Positions 27,402 to 37,366 are shown, counted from the stretch's first letter. The stretch: 64,000 nt of DNA from Ardenticatenaceae bacterium (GCA_020634415.1 JACKBT010000001.1:201988-265987), one strand, 5' to 3'. Made by a program: numbers and translations. The notes: a model not told the origin generated them from the sequence alone.

Positions 27402-28874
27402 TTATTTCATTATCACAGGCAAATAGACAACAAAGTCAGTAACAGAGGGCGGAGCATATTCATATGCTCCAATATCACAACCACCTCCCTGCGGCCGACT
27501 TACCTGACGTTGATCATAAGGTCGGACAACATTCGTACATCCCACATTCTTGTCAATAGCCGGGCTGCCAGGCAGCAAAGCATGGGTCATCGTTGCTCCC
27601 CCGTTATCCTGCAAAGGCCCCAGCAGCGGGTCCGAACTGCCCGAACCGAGTATACAAGAACCATCTTCAATCAGGTTAAACAGTCCATTCGTCACAACTG
27701 TATTCAGGCTTGTGGCACAATCGCCACCACTGAGACTATTGGCAATTAAGCTGTTGCTTAGAGTGAAATCGCCAAACTGATTATTGTAGATGCCGCCGCC
27801 CGATGTCGCCGAATTGAAAGCAACTGTAATATTTACTGCGTCAATAGAGGCCGCATCAGAATGATTCTGAATGCCACCACCTGTTGTCGCCGCCACATTG
27901 GCAGAAAACGTATCATTACGAAGGTATAGCGGAGCGGAAGCATTAAAGAGGCCGCCACCACTATTTGCTTCATTTCTCCAGATGGTGCTGTTCTCAATTC
28001 TGGTGATAACCCCCCCAGCCACGTACAAACCACCTCCATTATTTGTCGCTTGATTGGCCGCAACCAAACTGTCAAGAATAATCAGTTCATCTGAATCGTC
28101 GTTATAAATGCCTCCCCCGCTATGAGAAGCGGTATTAGAAATAATGGTTGAGTCACCTATGGTTAAGTTGTCAGATTGAAAGATGCCTCCTCCGTCGGTT
28201 CCGGCCGTATTTTCCGACACGACGGTTGTAGTTAAGCTGTTTGTCGTCAGGATGCCTAAATAGATACCACCACCCACCCATTCGGCCGAATTCATGGTCA
28301 CTATGCTATTGGTTAAAGTTAAGTCCCCTTGACTGAGGATTCCACCACCCCATTTACACGCGAACGGGGGCATACAGACCCCCTGGGCATTCCCATGACG
28401 AATAATCAGGTTATCGCCAATCAATGTGCCTGTGGAGCGAATGTGAATAACACGATCTATCCCACTCGCACTATCAGGTCCCGCTTCAATGATCGCCTTG
28501 TCTGTCCCCTCGCTTTGCAAGGTGATGTGGCTTTTCACATCAAGATCGCCAGTGGCATTATTGTCTTCGTTTGCGCCTGTAATTATTAATGTGTAGGTGA
28601 GTGCTGGCAGGACTATCACATCATTCCCATTACCGGCTGGACATTCACCAGCCACAGAACCAGAAGGTGCATCGTCATTGGCGGCGGTAATGGCTTCGCG
28701 CAAGGAGCAGAAACCGTCGTCGGCCACAACGTCAACGGCCGTTGTCACTTCTATGGTAGCGGCATGAACCAAAGGTACTTTCTGGAATGCACCTGCCAAC
28801 ATAGCCATCATGAAACTAATGAGTAACATCGGGAGAGATATTATCATTAGGCGTGGAAAATATTTTCTATTCAT
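27402..28874 (-). CDS. secreted CSLREA-domain beta-helix surface protein
   Basis: A 490-residue exported protein. The N-terminus has a signal peptide (hydrophobic residues ~8-30). 'ADDGFCSLREAITAANDD' is the CSLREA motif, followed by a right-handed parallel beta-helix built from repeats such as 'GGGIYNDDSDELIILDS' and 'GGGLYVAGGVITRIENS'. The C-terminal end 'FVVYLPVIMK' is a short conserved tail that I have seen described in Chloroflexota exported proteins. No enzymatic motif is visible; adhesion or polysaccharide binding is the usual guess. Codon use is somewhat AT-richer than the neighbours. Confidence 0.85.
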   Translation of the reverse strand: MNRKYFPRLMIISLPMLLISFMMAMLAGAFQKVPLVHAATIEVTTAVDVVADDGFCSLREAITAANDDAPSGSVAGECPAGNGNDVIVLPALTYTLIITGANEDNNATGDLDVKSHITLQSEGTDKAIIEAGPDSASGIDRVIHIRSTGTLIGDNLIIRHGNAQGVCMPPFACKWGGGILSQGDLTLTNSIVTMNSAEWVGGGIYLGILTTNSLTTTVVSENTAGTDGGGIFQSDNLTIGDSTIISNTASHSGGGIYNDDSDELIILDSLVAANQATNNGGGLYVAGGVITRIENSTIWRNEANSGGGLFNASAPLYLRNDTFSANVAATTGGGIQNHSDAASIDAVNITVAFNSATSGGGIYNNQFGDFTLSNSLIANSLSGGDCATSLNTVVTNGLFNLIEDGSCILGSGSSDPLLGPLQDNGGATMTHALLPGSPAIDKNVGCTNVVRPYDQRQVSRPQGGGCDIGAYEYAPPSVTDFVVYLPVIMK

Positions 28875-28987
28875 TTCTTGCCTCTTATTCGAGTGGGATG
28901 AATGCGCATACTATATAAGAACTGTGGGAATTAACCAAACAATTTGCCCCCTAAATTAAGGGGGTTTTGGCTTGTTGTCCCATATCT

Positions 28988-29016
28988 TTGCCGACCTCAC
29001 GCCCCTCACTTATAAT
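28988..29016 (+). promoter_or_regulatory. sigma-70-type promoter of tpiA
   Basis: TTGCCG and TATAAT are separated by 17 bases, ending 30 bases before the tpiA ATG, with an AAGGAG ribosome-binding site between. A CCCCCT-AAATTA-AGGGGG hairpin with TTTT lies ~25 bases upstream and may block read-through into tpiA. Confidence 0.75.
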
Positions 29017-29046
29017 CGCACCAAACTAGGTTTATAAGGAGTTACT

Positions 29047-29802
29047 ATGCGTAAGCCAATTATTGCTGGTAATTGGAAAATGAATAAAACGGCCGATCAA
29101 GCCGTACAATTTGTTCGAGAGATTCGTCAGGGGTTGAACCAAATCGAAGCTGTAGACAGCGCGGTTTGTCCACCATTTATGGCCCTGCCAGCCGTACATG
29201 ATGCCTTACAGGCAACACGGGTGGGCGTTGGGGCGCAGAACATGCACTATGAAGAGAGTGGCGCCTATACAGGAGAATGCGCTCCCGATATGCTTACCCC
29301 TTACTGTCAATATGTTATTTTGGGCCACTCCGAACGGCGGGCCTATTTTGGCGAGACGGATGAGGGCGTGAACAAGAAAATCAAAGCAGCCCTGGCACAT
29401 GGCCTCATTCCCATCGTTTGCGTAGGCGAAAGTTTGGCCCAAAATGAAGCGGGGGAAACCCATAGCTTTGTCAGTGGTCAGGTGAAAGCGGCGTTTGCGG
29501 GCTTAACGGCCGATCAAGCCGCCCAGTGCATCATCGCCTACGAACCCATCTGGGCCATTGGCACAGGCAAATCGGCCAATGCGGCACAAGCGGGCAGCAT
29601 CATTGGCCTCACCGTGCGCGGCACCATCGCCGACATATTTGGCGAAGAAACAGCCCAAAAGGTGCGCATCCAATACGGCGGCAGCGTCAACGAAAAAAAC
29701 ATCGCCGAATACATGGCCCATCCCGATATTGATGGGGCCCTGGTGGGTGGGGCCAGCCTCAAAGCAAGTTTTGTCGAGTTAGTAAAAAACGCAGCTGGTT
29801 AA
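29047..29802 (+). CDS. tpiA: triosephosphate isomerase
   Basis: A 251-residue TIM-barrel enzyme that interconverts dihydroxyacetone phosphate and glyceraldehyde 3-phosphate in glycolysis. The catalytic residues are K11 in 'GNWKMN', H94 in 'ILGHSERR' and E166 in '[12 protein letters not shown]'. The phosphate-binding loop 'YGGSVNEKN' is intact. Full length for the family. It has its own promoter and is followed after 7 bases by a membrane protein gene. Confidence 0.97.
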   Translation: MRKPIIAGNWKMNKTADQAVQFVREIRQGLNQIEAVDSAVCPPFMALPAVHDALQATRVGVGAQNMHYEESGAYTGECAPDMLTPYCQYVILGHSERRAYFGETDEGVNKKIKAALAHGLIPIVCVGESLAQNEAGETHSFVSGQVKAAFAGLTADQAAQCIIAYEPIWAIGTGKSANAAQAGSIIGLTVRGTIADIFGEETAQKVRIQYGGSVNEKNIAEYMAHPDIDGALVGGASLKASFVELVKNAAG

Positions 29803-29809
29803 TGTAACG

Positions 29810-30622
29810 ATGAGTGAAACTCTCGCCCCCTTCATCTGGGTGGTTATCGCCCTGCCCCTTCTGCTGGTATTACAGCGGTGGATTCAAACGCATCTGGGTG
29901 GCGTCGCCCTCCTGCTCATGGGTCGTTCCGACAGGGCAGTGATTTTATATGCCATTTTGATGTTTCCTGGTGTGCTGCTGCACGAGTTGAGCCACTGGCT
30001 GATGGCGAAGCTGTTAGGGGTGCGGACTGGCTCCATGTCCTTGCTGCCGCAGGTGCAGCCAGACGGCACGGTGCAGTTGGGGTATGTGACCTATTACAAG
30101 GGTCATGATTTGGGGCCAATTCGGGAAAGTTTGGTAGGGGGTGCGCCTTTGTTGGCAGGAACGGCCGTTATCCTTCTCATCGGTTTTCGCGCATTTGGTG
30201 TTACGGACCTGGCCGCTGCCGTGCAGACGGGCAGCGTAGATGCCCTGGCCGCCGCCATTACCGATCTGCTAGAAACCAATGACTTTCTCGTCTGGCTCTA
30301 TCTGCTGTTTGCCGTAGCCAATGCCATGCTGCCCAGCCGCTCGGATCGCCGTGCCTGGCCTGCGTTTTTGCTCATCATGGGCATCTTAACCGTGGTCGTT
30401 TACCTGTTGGGCTTGCAGCAAGTGGTGGCCGAAGGATTGGCTGGCCCAGCCGCAACCGTTTTTGGTTATCTGGGCATCGCCTTTTCCATGGCCATTGGCG
30501 TAGACTTGTTCTTTATGCTGCTTATTTTTGTGATCGAGAGTGCGATCAGTCGCATTCGCGGCGTGACGGTGGTTTATGGAACAACCAGCCATCAGCCCAG
30601 TACGGAGAAGGTGATTCGTTAG
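29810..30622 (+). CDS. M50-like membrane metalloprotease homologue
   Basis: A 270-residue integral membrane protein with ~6 hydrophobic segments. 'PGVLLHELSHWLMAKLLG' gives an HExxH-type zinc site, H58-E59-L-S-H62, inside the second or third membrane helix, as in site-2-protease-like families. No clear second motif (NxxPxxxxDG) is present, so activity is uncertain. The start overlaps no other gene and follows tpiA by 7 bases. A terminator built of two ACGGCCGT motifs follows. Confidence 0.7.
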   Translation: MSETLAPFIWVVIALPLLLVLQRWIQTHLGGVALLLMGRSDRAVILYAILMFPGVLLHELSHWLMAKLLGVRTGSMSLLPQVQPDGTVQLGYVTYYKGHDLGPIRESLVGGAPLLAGTAVILLIGFRAFGVTDLAAAVQTGSVDALAAAITDLLETNDFLVWLYLLFAVANAMLPSRSDRRAWPAFLLIMGILTVVVYLLGLQQVVAEGLAGPAATVFGYLGIAFSMAIGVDLFFMLLIFVIESAISRIRGVTVVYGTTSHQPSTEKVIR

Positions 30623-30629
30623 GTATAAA

Positions 30630-30661
30630 AAAACGGCCGTTGCCCGCGCAACGGCCGTTTT
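30630..30661 (+). terminator. rho-independent terminator made of two ACGGCCGT motifs
   Basis: AAAACGGCCGTTGC (30630-30643) pairs perfectly with GCAACGGCCGTTTT (30648-30661) around the loop CCGC. The 14-bp stem has an A run before it and T residues at the end. Each arm contains a full copy of the genome-wide palindrome. Confidence 0.9.
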
Positions 30662-30683
30662 CAGCCTAATAAAAAATCACAGT

Positions 30684-31031
30684 CTACTCGACCGCAATTT
30701 CCACATCTGGTTCCGGCTTCTTCTCTTCGGCTCGTTCCACCAAAATAGAACAATCCGTCACCAAAAGCGCAATCACGCCTAGAGCCGCATAAGCAGGCAG
30801 CAGGGCAATGCCCGCCACACCCACCAACATCGGCACTTCAAAGTGAATATCGTGCTTCTCATTCTTGATCACAATGCGGCGCACAGTGGCCTCATGAGCC
30901 AGCTTCATCACCATATGCCACAACTCACTGCCAGCCACGGTAATTTCTTCCGTCCAACTGGTTTCTTTTGTAGACTCTTTTTGCGCTTCCTCTACAGTTT
31001 CTTCTTCTACATGGATTTTTTCTTCAGACAT
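30684..31031 (-). CDS. DUF4342-family protein
   Basis: A 115-residue protein with an acidic N-terminus (~30 residues). The DUF4342 core reads 'WTEEITVAGSELWHMVMKLAHEATVRRIVIKNEKHDIHFEVPMLVG'. A hydrophobic stretch 'GIALLPAYAALGVIALLVTDCSI' follows, then an acidic tail. Function is unknown; relatives are small membrane-associated proteins near other stress-type genes. AAGGAGAA precedes the ATG. Confidence 0.8.
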   Translation of the reverse strand: MSEEKIHVEEETVEEAQKESTKETSWTEEITVAGSELWHMVMKLAHEATVRRIVIKNEKHDIHFEVPMLVGVAGIALLPAYAALGVIALLVTDCSILVERAEEKKPEPDVEIAVE

Positions 31032-31076
31032 TGATTATTCTCCTTATACAGGTAACTTTTGAAATGCAATATAAAA

Positions 31077-31637
31077 TCAGGCAGCTTGCTTCTGCCGCTT
31101 CTCTTTTGACAACATAAAAACCCCATAGGCAATGAGAGCCAGCGGCAGCCAGGGGGTCAAGGTACCAAACACAACCAACTCAAAAAAGATGGCAAAGCCG
31201 ATGAACAGATACAACATCACACGGGTGAACTTATGCACTGTTTCATGGATGCCACGATCTGGCTCAAAGCGATAAATATAAGACAGCCCCGCGGCGGCTC
31301 CCGCCAAAACCAATGTCCAGGCATAGGCCCAGGCTTCAAAATGATTGGTGATATTCATGACAAAGAGAAGCAGACCAGTGGTGGTGATGATGGCTCCAGG
31401 CACAGCCAGGAAGGAGAGGGGGTGATTATAACTTTCGGTAGAGCGTTGGGCCGGCCACAAGAGCAGCAAACCGGGCAGGATAACAAAGCCAGGCCACAAG
31501 ATGTTGATCAACTGAACCTGAAAGATGTTTGCCAAAAGCAAACCGGCGCCGATAGCAATGAGGGCCATTGCCGGCCAGTTTTTTTCGGCCGTCAGGGCTT
31601 TTTGTTCAGCTTTGTACACATGGGTCTCATCAGACAT
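31077..31637 (-). CDS. multi-pass membrane protein (LiaF-TM/DUF5668-like)
   Basis: A ~186-residue protein from the ATG at 31637, which has an AAAGGAG site 8 bases upstream; an in-frame start 66 bases further up lacks one. About five hydrophobic segments are seen ('NWPAMALIAIGAGLLLANIFQ', 'NILWPGFVILPGLLLLWPAQR' and others). The first two resemble the LiaI/LiaF-like transmembrane region found in envelope-stress proteins. It probably forms an operon with the downstream DUF4342 gene. Confidence 0.65.
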   Translation of the reverse strand: MSDETHVYKAEQKALTAEKNWPAMALIAIGAGLLLANIFQVQLINILWPGFVILPGLLLLWPAQRSTESYNHPLSFLAVPGAIITTTGLLLFVMNITNHFEAWAYAWTLVLAGAAAGLSYIYRFEPDRGIHETVHKFTRVMLYLFIGFAIFFELVVFGTLTPWLPLALIAYGVFMLSKEKRQKQAA

Positions 31638-31674
31638 GCAATTTCTCCTTTGAGTCACTGCCATTGATAACTGT

Positions 31675-31707
31675 GTAAGTGGGTAACATTTACCATTACC
31701 CACTTAC
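31675..31707. repeat. hairpin GTAAGTGGGTAA / TTACCCACTTAC
   Basis: A 12-bp perfect inverted repeat upstream of the membrane protein gene, in the spacer after the large beta-helix gene. It could end the beta-helix transcript or be an operator. Confidence 0.7.
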
Positions 31708-31806
31708 TCAATGACCAATTCGCAATAACCCGCATTGGGTTTATTGCAAGGGTTTACGCAGTGCGTCAGGAAAAGTTGCAGCTACATTGTGTAGACATTG
31801 TGTAGG

Positions 31807-34800
31807 TTAGGTTTTGCGCCGCCAATAGGAGATGGAAATAAGGAGCAGGATAAGGAACAAGCCACGCCAGATGGGTGAGGAGGGCTGAACGGTGAGGGTG
31901 GTGAGGGTAACGGCCGTTGGCGTAAACTGCCCCTCATACGCTCCCCGGTCAAACCCCGCATTCAGGGGCCGCGCCATCCCTAAAAGATCAACCGTCACCC
32001 CCGCATTCGTGCCACTGTCCAACGCTGGCGAGCCGATTACCAGACGGAAATCATGGTTGGCCGCATTCACAAAATCGGGATCGCCTACCACACTGTTGCT
32101 GCTGGCAACCGTGCCAACGGTGTTATTGTTGTTGCCAAAAAACAGATTGAAGTCAGATGAGACTGTGCCAGCTACGTTTTCGATGCCTGTGGTGTGGCTG
32201 GTGACAATGTTGTTGATGAGAGCCACTGTACCCACCGCCACATAAACGGCCGATCCCCCACCCAACCCCGCCTGAGCAAATGTATTATGGATGAGGTTAA
32301 TCGGACGAGGCTGATTATAATAAAAATCAGTGCCGCTTGTCCCCGCCGTATTGTTGGCAAAGACGGAATTGACCATAGACTGCACCGCTGTGCCGGTACT
32401 GGTACGTGAAATCGCCAGACCACCCCCTAAATCGGCCGTATTACTCAAAAATTGTGTCGCCGTGATATTGGCAAAACGATGCAAAAAGAGACCACCACCG
32501 GCATTACCAGCCGTATTCTCCGTAAAAAGACCATTGCCCACAGCCATCCCATCAAACGCATAAGCACCGCCGCCATTCACCGCCGCCTGATTTTGGGTAA
32601 AAGTAGTGCCATTCACTCTTAACTGCGACAAAGTGCCATAATAACCACCGCCGCTGCCCGCTGCCGCCTGATTATCGGAAAGAATGCCGCCAATGAAGGT
32701 GGCTCCACTGTTAATAAAAGCCCCGCCGCCATGCAGCGCACCGATGTTCTGGTGAATGGTGTTGTCTGTAGCCACAACACTGCCACTGGTATACAGTCCA
32801 CCACCGCTGCCCACTGTCGTCTGGTTTTGTTGGATGAGGTTATTGGTCATAACAATGTTGCCGGAAGTGGAAAGGCCGCCGCCGTTGTTAACGGCCGTAT
32901 TCCCCAAAAACTGATTCCCCGCCAAAGTCATCACCCCAAACGATCCCGCCAAACCACCACCAGAACCAGCACTGACATTATCCTGAAACAGACTGTTCGT
33001 CACTGTCATCGCCCCAAAACCAGCCAAACCACCACCCGTAAAACCCGTCGTCTGATTATTCACAAACTGTGAGCTGTTGATTGTAAGTTCATCAGCCACA
33101 TAAGCCCCACCACCAGACCCATTCACCACCTCATTATCCGTAAATACGGCCCCCGTTAACATCGCCGTGCCATCCACAGCCAGGCCCCCGCCACTAAAAT
33201 CGGCCCGATTATGGACAAATTGGCTGCCACCACTGGCGGTAAAAGAGCCATCCACAAATAGTCCTCCCCCGCTTTGTTCCGTGCTTTCATTGCCCTCAAT
33301 GCGGCCACCGAGCAGGCTGACTGGCCCAAAAGCAAACATGCCGCCGCCCCCCCCAACGGCCGTATTGCTGAGAAACGCCGTGCCACTAATCGTCGTCGGG
33401 CCACTGCTGTTCAGCACATATAAACCCCCGCCCCCATCCCCGATAAAAATGCGGGCCAGGGTGCTGTTGCCGGCAAAACGGCCGTTCACCACCCCCACCT
33501 GCCCCCCACCCCCTGGCGCTGCATACACCCCACCACCTCGCCAGCGCGTCACATTACTAATCACCTCCGTATCCGTCAGAAACAGGTCATTCCCCGCCCA
33601 CAGACCGCCGCCATACCCATAACCAAAAAAAGTCGTCGTGGTTGTCACCCGGTTCGCCTCAATGCGGCTGTGCAGCAGCCGCGTCTCCGCCAGACTAATA
33701 TAAATCGCACCGCCATTATCACGGGCCGTATTTGAGAAAAACACGGAATTATCAATTGTCACCGGCCCCACCGAATCTACCACCAAAGCCCCACCCCTAT
33801 CCTGGCTCACATTACCGCTGAACACAGCATTAGTGATAGTAGTCGTGTAAGCCGTATTCACCGCGCCGCCCTCACTGAACGCATCCTTAAACCCGCCTGC
33901 CGTATTCGCCACAATTTGCGTGCCACTCAGCACCAATCTGGCCGCTCGAATCGCTCCGCCATCCCCCGTTGCCGCCACATTGCCCTCAAAACGGCCGCCT
34001 GTCACCAACACCTCATCCGCAAAAAAACTGCTCGCCAACATCAGTCCGCCCCCACTCCGCGTCGCCTCATTGTTAATGAAATCGGTATCGTTCACGCTCA
34101 CCGTATAAGGCCCATTAAAACTGCGCGACCAGTAGACACCGCCCCCGTCGCAATCATTGTCAAATGGATTCACACAGCGGTTGTTGGCAAAAGTGCTGTT
34201 GTTAATCGTCAAATTCACTTCAAAGGCATACAAACCGCCCGCATGGCAAATGCCCATAGACGAGGTGCAGTTGGCCGTGTTATCGAGAAAAACCGAGTTA
34301 TTAATCACCGTATCGCCGCTAAACCGCGCCCCACCGGCCACATTGTTGAGGGCCTCATTGCTTTCAAAACGGCCGTTATTCACCGTCACCCCCTCCACAA
34401 AATAAGCCCCACCCGCCGCCAGCACCGCATCATTCAACAGCAGCGTCACATTGTCCAACGGCGGCAAAAAACTGCCCGCATCCACAAACAAGCCGCCCCC
34501 ACTGTAAGCCGCATTATTGCGAATAATCAGATTACTGAGTGTAGGAGCCGCATTACCCGTAATGAGAATGCCCCCGCCGCAATTTGTCGTTACAAACCCC
34601 GCCGAGCATTGATTCCCGCCAGCCACATCCCCATTTTGCAGCCGCATAGCCACAATCTGCACGCTGCTGTCCACCGCCGCCCCCGAAATCGTCAACACCC
34701 GCTGCCCCGCCGCCGCCCGAATAAAGGTGCTGCTCGTCCCTGCCCCCACCAGCGACACAGCCTTGTTCAAGGATAGGCTTTCCATATAAACTCCCGTCGG

Positions 34801-34980
34801 GATATTAACCGTATCCCCCGGCGCAGCCAGATTAATGCAAGCCTGAATCGTCGTCGTACAGGGGGCTATCCCGACTGTCCAGGTAGCCGCATGTAGGGGC
34901 TGCACCAGACCAAACAAGCTCAACCAACCCATTCCCGCCAGCACCCAAACAGCCATTAACCAGCCAACCCGTCGCTTCAT
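31807..34980 (-). CDS. large secreted parallel beta-helix (Pmp-like) surface protein
   Basis: A ~1,057-residue protein from the ATG at 34980, which has an AAGGAGA site; an upstream in-frame start at 35043 lacks one. A signal peptide ('RRVGWLMAVWVLAGMGWLSLF') precedes 'PCTTTIQACINLAAPGDTVNIP', the usual opening of a right-handed beta-helix. More than 20 rungs follow, each with a GGG turn ('SGGGLFVDAG', 'GGGGMFAFG', 'NGGGAYAFDG'). The C-terminus is a hydrophobic segment plus basic residues ('LFLILLLISISYWRRKT'), a membrane anchor or sorting signal. It is probably an adhesin or filament component. Confidence 0.85.
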   Translation of the reverse strand: MKRRVGWLMAVWVLAGMGWLSLFGLVQPLHAATWTVGIAPCTTTIQACINLAAPGDTVNIPTGVYMESLSLNKAVSLVGAGTSSTFIRAAAGQRVLTISGAAVDSSVQIVAMRLQNGDVAGGNQCSAGFVTTNCGGGILITGNAAPTLSNLIIRNNAAYSGGGLFVDAGSFLPPLDNVTLLLNDAVLAAGGAYFVEGVTVNNGRFESNEALNNVAGGARFSGDTVINNSVFLDNTANCTSSMGICHAGGLYAFEVNLTINNSTFANNRCVNPFDNDCDGGGVYWSRSFNGPYTVSVNDTDFINNEATRSGGGLMLASSFFADEVLVTGGRFEGNVAATGDGGAIRAARLVLSGTQIVANTAGGFKDAFSEGGAVNTAYTTTITNAVFSGNVSQDRGGALVVDSVGPVTIDNSVFFSNTARDNGGAIYISLAETRLLHSRIEANRVTTTTTFFGYGYGGGLWAGNDLFLTDTEVISNVTRWRGGGVYAAPGGGGQVGVVNGRFAGNSTLARIFIGDGGGGLYVLNSSGPTTISGTAFLSNTAVGGGGGMFAFGPVSLLGGRIEGNESTEQSGGGLFVDGSFTASGGSQFVHNRADFSGGGLAVDGTAMLTGAVFTDNEVVNGSGGGAYVADELTINSSQFVNNQTTGFTGGGLAGFGAMTVTNSLFQDNVSAGSGGGLAGSFGVMTLAGNQFLGNTAVNNGGGLSTSGNIVMTNNLIQQNQTTVGSGGGLYTSGSVVATDNTIHQNIGALHGGGAFINSGATFIGGILSDNQAAAGSGGGYYGTLSQLRVNGTTFTQNQAAVNGGGAYAFDGMAVGNGLFTENTAGNAGGGLFLHRFANITATQFLSNTADLGGGLAISRTSTGTAVQSMVNSVFANNTAGTSGTDFYYNQPRPINLIHNTFAQAGLGGGSAVYVAVGTVALINNIVTSHTTGIENVAGTVSSDFNLFFGNNNNTVGTVASSNSVVGDPDFVNAANHDFRLVIGSPALDSGTNAGVTVDLLGMARPLNAGFDRGAYEGQFTPTAVTLTTLTVQPSSPIWRGLFLILLLISISYWRRKT

Positions 34981-35177
34981 GATTCTCTCCTTGCCGCCAG
35001 CATGGGCCAGACGGCCGTTTGTGTGGGAAACGGCCGTCATCACACATCACTATCGCTCAATCAACCATCCGTTCATCATCCCCGTCAGAATAACAAACGG
35101 CCGTAATCAGATCGTAAATCAATCGTTAATGGGTTAAAAAAGGTTTCAGACTTAACTTGGGTCTATTTCGTTTCAGT

Positions 35178-36239
35178 CTATGCGGGCTGGAGCCGGCTGC
35201 GGCGAGCCGAAACACCCACCAAACCAAACAAAATCAAGATAAGCAAAACGAGGATGCCCACATCCGGGGCAATATCCGACCAACCAGCATTATTCTGGCT
35301 GATCTCCATAATCGGGCTGACAATATAATACGTAGGGAACAAACGGCCGATCCACTGCGGCACACTAGGAAACAGATACAAAATCGCTGGCGCATACAAC
35401 AAAATCCCCAACCCCTTAATCGTCGCAAACAGCGTATTCACATCCTTCACATACACCCCCAACAACACCCCAAACGCCGAAGCCATCGTCGCCCCCAAAA
35501 GCAGCAAAACCACCAGCAAAACAGGCTGCGTACCAAAAGCACTATTCATAATCAGGATCAAAACCCCCATCACCCCACTCAAAAGAACCCCCAACAGCCC
35601 CTTAGCCACAAACACATCCGTCAGACCCGTCGGCGTCACCGTCAGCGCCGTCAGCGTCCGCTTCTGCTTCTCCTCCACCAACGACGTAGAAGGCACCATC
35701 ACCCCGCCCACCAACACCGTAATCAACACCACAAACGGCAGCAGCCGCTCCTCCCAGGCAATACTTTCCCCCTCCCCCAACGTCGTCGTCACAATCGCCA
35801 CCGGCGGCTCCTCACCCACAATCTCCCGCAGCAAAAAAGCAATCGTCGAAGCCAACACCGCCCTATCGCGCAGCAAACTCTCGCCCCACACATACACCAA
35901 CAACTGCGTCGTCTCCCCACCTTGCAAACTGGCATCAAAACCCGCGGGCAAGGCCATACCCACGTCCACTGCCCCCGCTGTCACCGCTTCTTGCAGGGAA
36001 TCGGCCGTTTCATACACCATCACCCGCAATCCATCCAACCCCTGCGCAATCGTCACCAACCGCGAATCCCCCGCATCCGCAATCCCCAGGCGCGGCTTAC
36101 CCGAAAAAATCGTACCAAACAACAACGACAACACCAACGACAACACAACCGGCACTACCAGCGCAAAAATAAACATAAAATTGCGCGGCCCCCACACCAA
36201 CTCCTTGCCCAACAACACAAAAACTCGTCTGATGTTCAT
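35178..36239 (-). CDS. ABC-2 type transporter permease (second subunit)
   Basis: A ~353-residue permease starting at the ATG at 36239, preceded by an AAGGGGTAAAG site; an upstream in-frame start is less likely. The first membrane helix is 'FMFIFALVVPVVLSLVLSLLFG', then a large extracytoplasmic domain (~170 residues), then five helices from 'LLPFVVLITVLVGGVMVPSTSLVEEKQKRTL'. This is the ABC-2 (NatB/CcmB-like) export architecture. Together with the neighbouring permease and ATPase it forms a heterodimeric exporter, substrate unknown. Confidence 0.85.
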   Translation of the reverse strand: MNIRRVFVLLGKELVWGPRNFMFIFALVVPVVLSLVLSLLFGTIFSGKPRLGIADAGDSRLVTIAQGLDGLRVMVYETADSLQEAVTAGAVDVGMALPAGFDASLQGGETTQLLVYVWGESLLRDRAVLASTIAFLLREIVGEEPPVAIVTTTLGEGESIAWEERLLPFVVLITVLVGGVMVPSTSLVEEKQKRTLTALTVTPTGLTDVFVAKGLLGVLLSGVMGVLILIMNSAFGTQPVLLVVLLLLGATMASAFGVLLGVYVKDVNTLFATIKGLGILLYAPAILYLFPSVPQWIGRLFPTYYIVSPIMEISQNNAGWSDIAPDVGILVLLILILFGLVGVSARRSRLQPA

Positions 36240-36289
36240 CTTTACCCCTTTGCCCGTAATTGGCGAGCAACCAATTATCAATTACCCAA

Positions 36290-37366
36290 TTACCCTAAAG
36301 CAAACCGCTGCGTAAACCGTCGCTGCAAAGTCACCATACCCAGGCCAAAAAACACCACCGCATAGGCCAACAAAACCAACAAATTCAGCCCCACATCCCC
36401 CCAACCCGCCCCAAAATTAATCACCCGATGCACCGCATCTACCAGATGAAAAGAAGGAATCACCTTAATCCAGGTCGTCACAATGCCCGGAATCATCACC
36501 GTAAATGAAGGAATCGCCAGCAAAACAATCGCCAAAATCCCCCAGGCCATCACCGACATCATATCCTTAGCCACCGAGGCAATCAAAAAGCCAATGCCCG
36601 TTGCCAGCAGCGAACCAAGCAGCAAAAGCACCACAACCAACAGCGGCTGCTGGCTCAAACCACCCGTCACAGCCATCAACACAAACGCCTGCACAAACGC
36701 CAACCCCACACCAAACAGCCCCTTGCCCACAAACAATCCCTGCACCCGCAGCGGCGTAATCAACAACGCCTGCAAGGTGCGGCTCTCAATCTCACTGCTA
36801 ATCAAACTCGCCAGCCCCAACGTCTCCACCATCAAGATGGCAATCGTAAACAAAGGCAGCATCCGGTCCCGCTGTGGAATTTGCTGCCCGGCCATATCTG
36901 CGCCCACCACCTCTTCTGTCACCTCCAGGCTTAACGGCCGTCCCGCCAACATAAACCCCAACTCCTCAAAAAACGCCCGATACAAATCCTTAAACTCCTC
37001 AGGAAAATCCGCAGCAAAATAAAGCTGAATCTGCGCCCCCTCCCCCGCTGCCAGCCGCGCCATCAAATCCTCCGGCAGCACCGCCCCCACATTGTAATCA
37101 CCATCGGCAACGGCCGTTTCCAAAGCCGCCGCCGACTCCATCTCAAAAATCACCACCCCCTCCCCCGCCAACTCCTCACCAATCACCGCCGGCATATTCG
37201 GCGCAAACATCGCAAACTCCAACGTCTCCTCCACCACATCCGGCATCACAAAATAAACCACAGCATACGCCACCAACGCCAAAATCGTCACAAACGCAAA
37301 AAAACGATTGCGAAAATAAAGCATCAAATCCTTCATCAACAGCGTGCGAATCATTTCCCAGTTCAT
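36290..37366 (-). CDS. ABC-2 type transporter permease (first subunit)
   Basis: A 358-residue permease with the same plan as the next gene: one N-terminal helix ('FFAFVTILALVAYAVVYFVMP'), a ~150-residue external domain, then five helices with 'LISSEIESRTLQALLITPLRVQGLFVGKGL'. That motif aligns with 'EEKQKRTLTALTVTPTGLTDVFVAKGL' in the partner, so the two permeases are ancient paralogues. Start could be Met5. It is co-transcribed with the ATPase upstream. Confidence 0.85.
   Translation of the reverse strand: MNWEMIRTLLMKDLMLYFRNRFFAFVTILALVAYAVVYFVMPDVVEETLEFAMFAPNMPAVIGEELAGEGVVIFEMESAAALETAVADGDYNVGAVLPEDLMARLAAGEGAQIQLYFAADFPEEFKDLYRAFFEELGFMLAGRPLSLEVTEEVVGADMAGQQIPQRDRMLPLFTIAILMVETLGLASLISSEIESRTLQALLITPLRVQGLFVGKGLFGVGLAFVQAFVLMAVTGGLSQQPLLVVVLLLLGSLLATGIGFLIASVAKDMMSVMAWGILAIVLLAIPSFTVMIPGIVTTWIKVIPSFHLVDAVHRVINFGAGWGDVGLNLLVLLAYAVVFFGLGMVTLQRRFTQRFALG

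Noticed and set aside
35157..36365. Plus-strand open frame of 402 codons opposite the ABC permeases
   Set aside because: Composition is dominated by His, Arg, Gln and Asn, and it crosses two well-supported minus-strand genes and their spacer.
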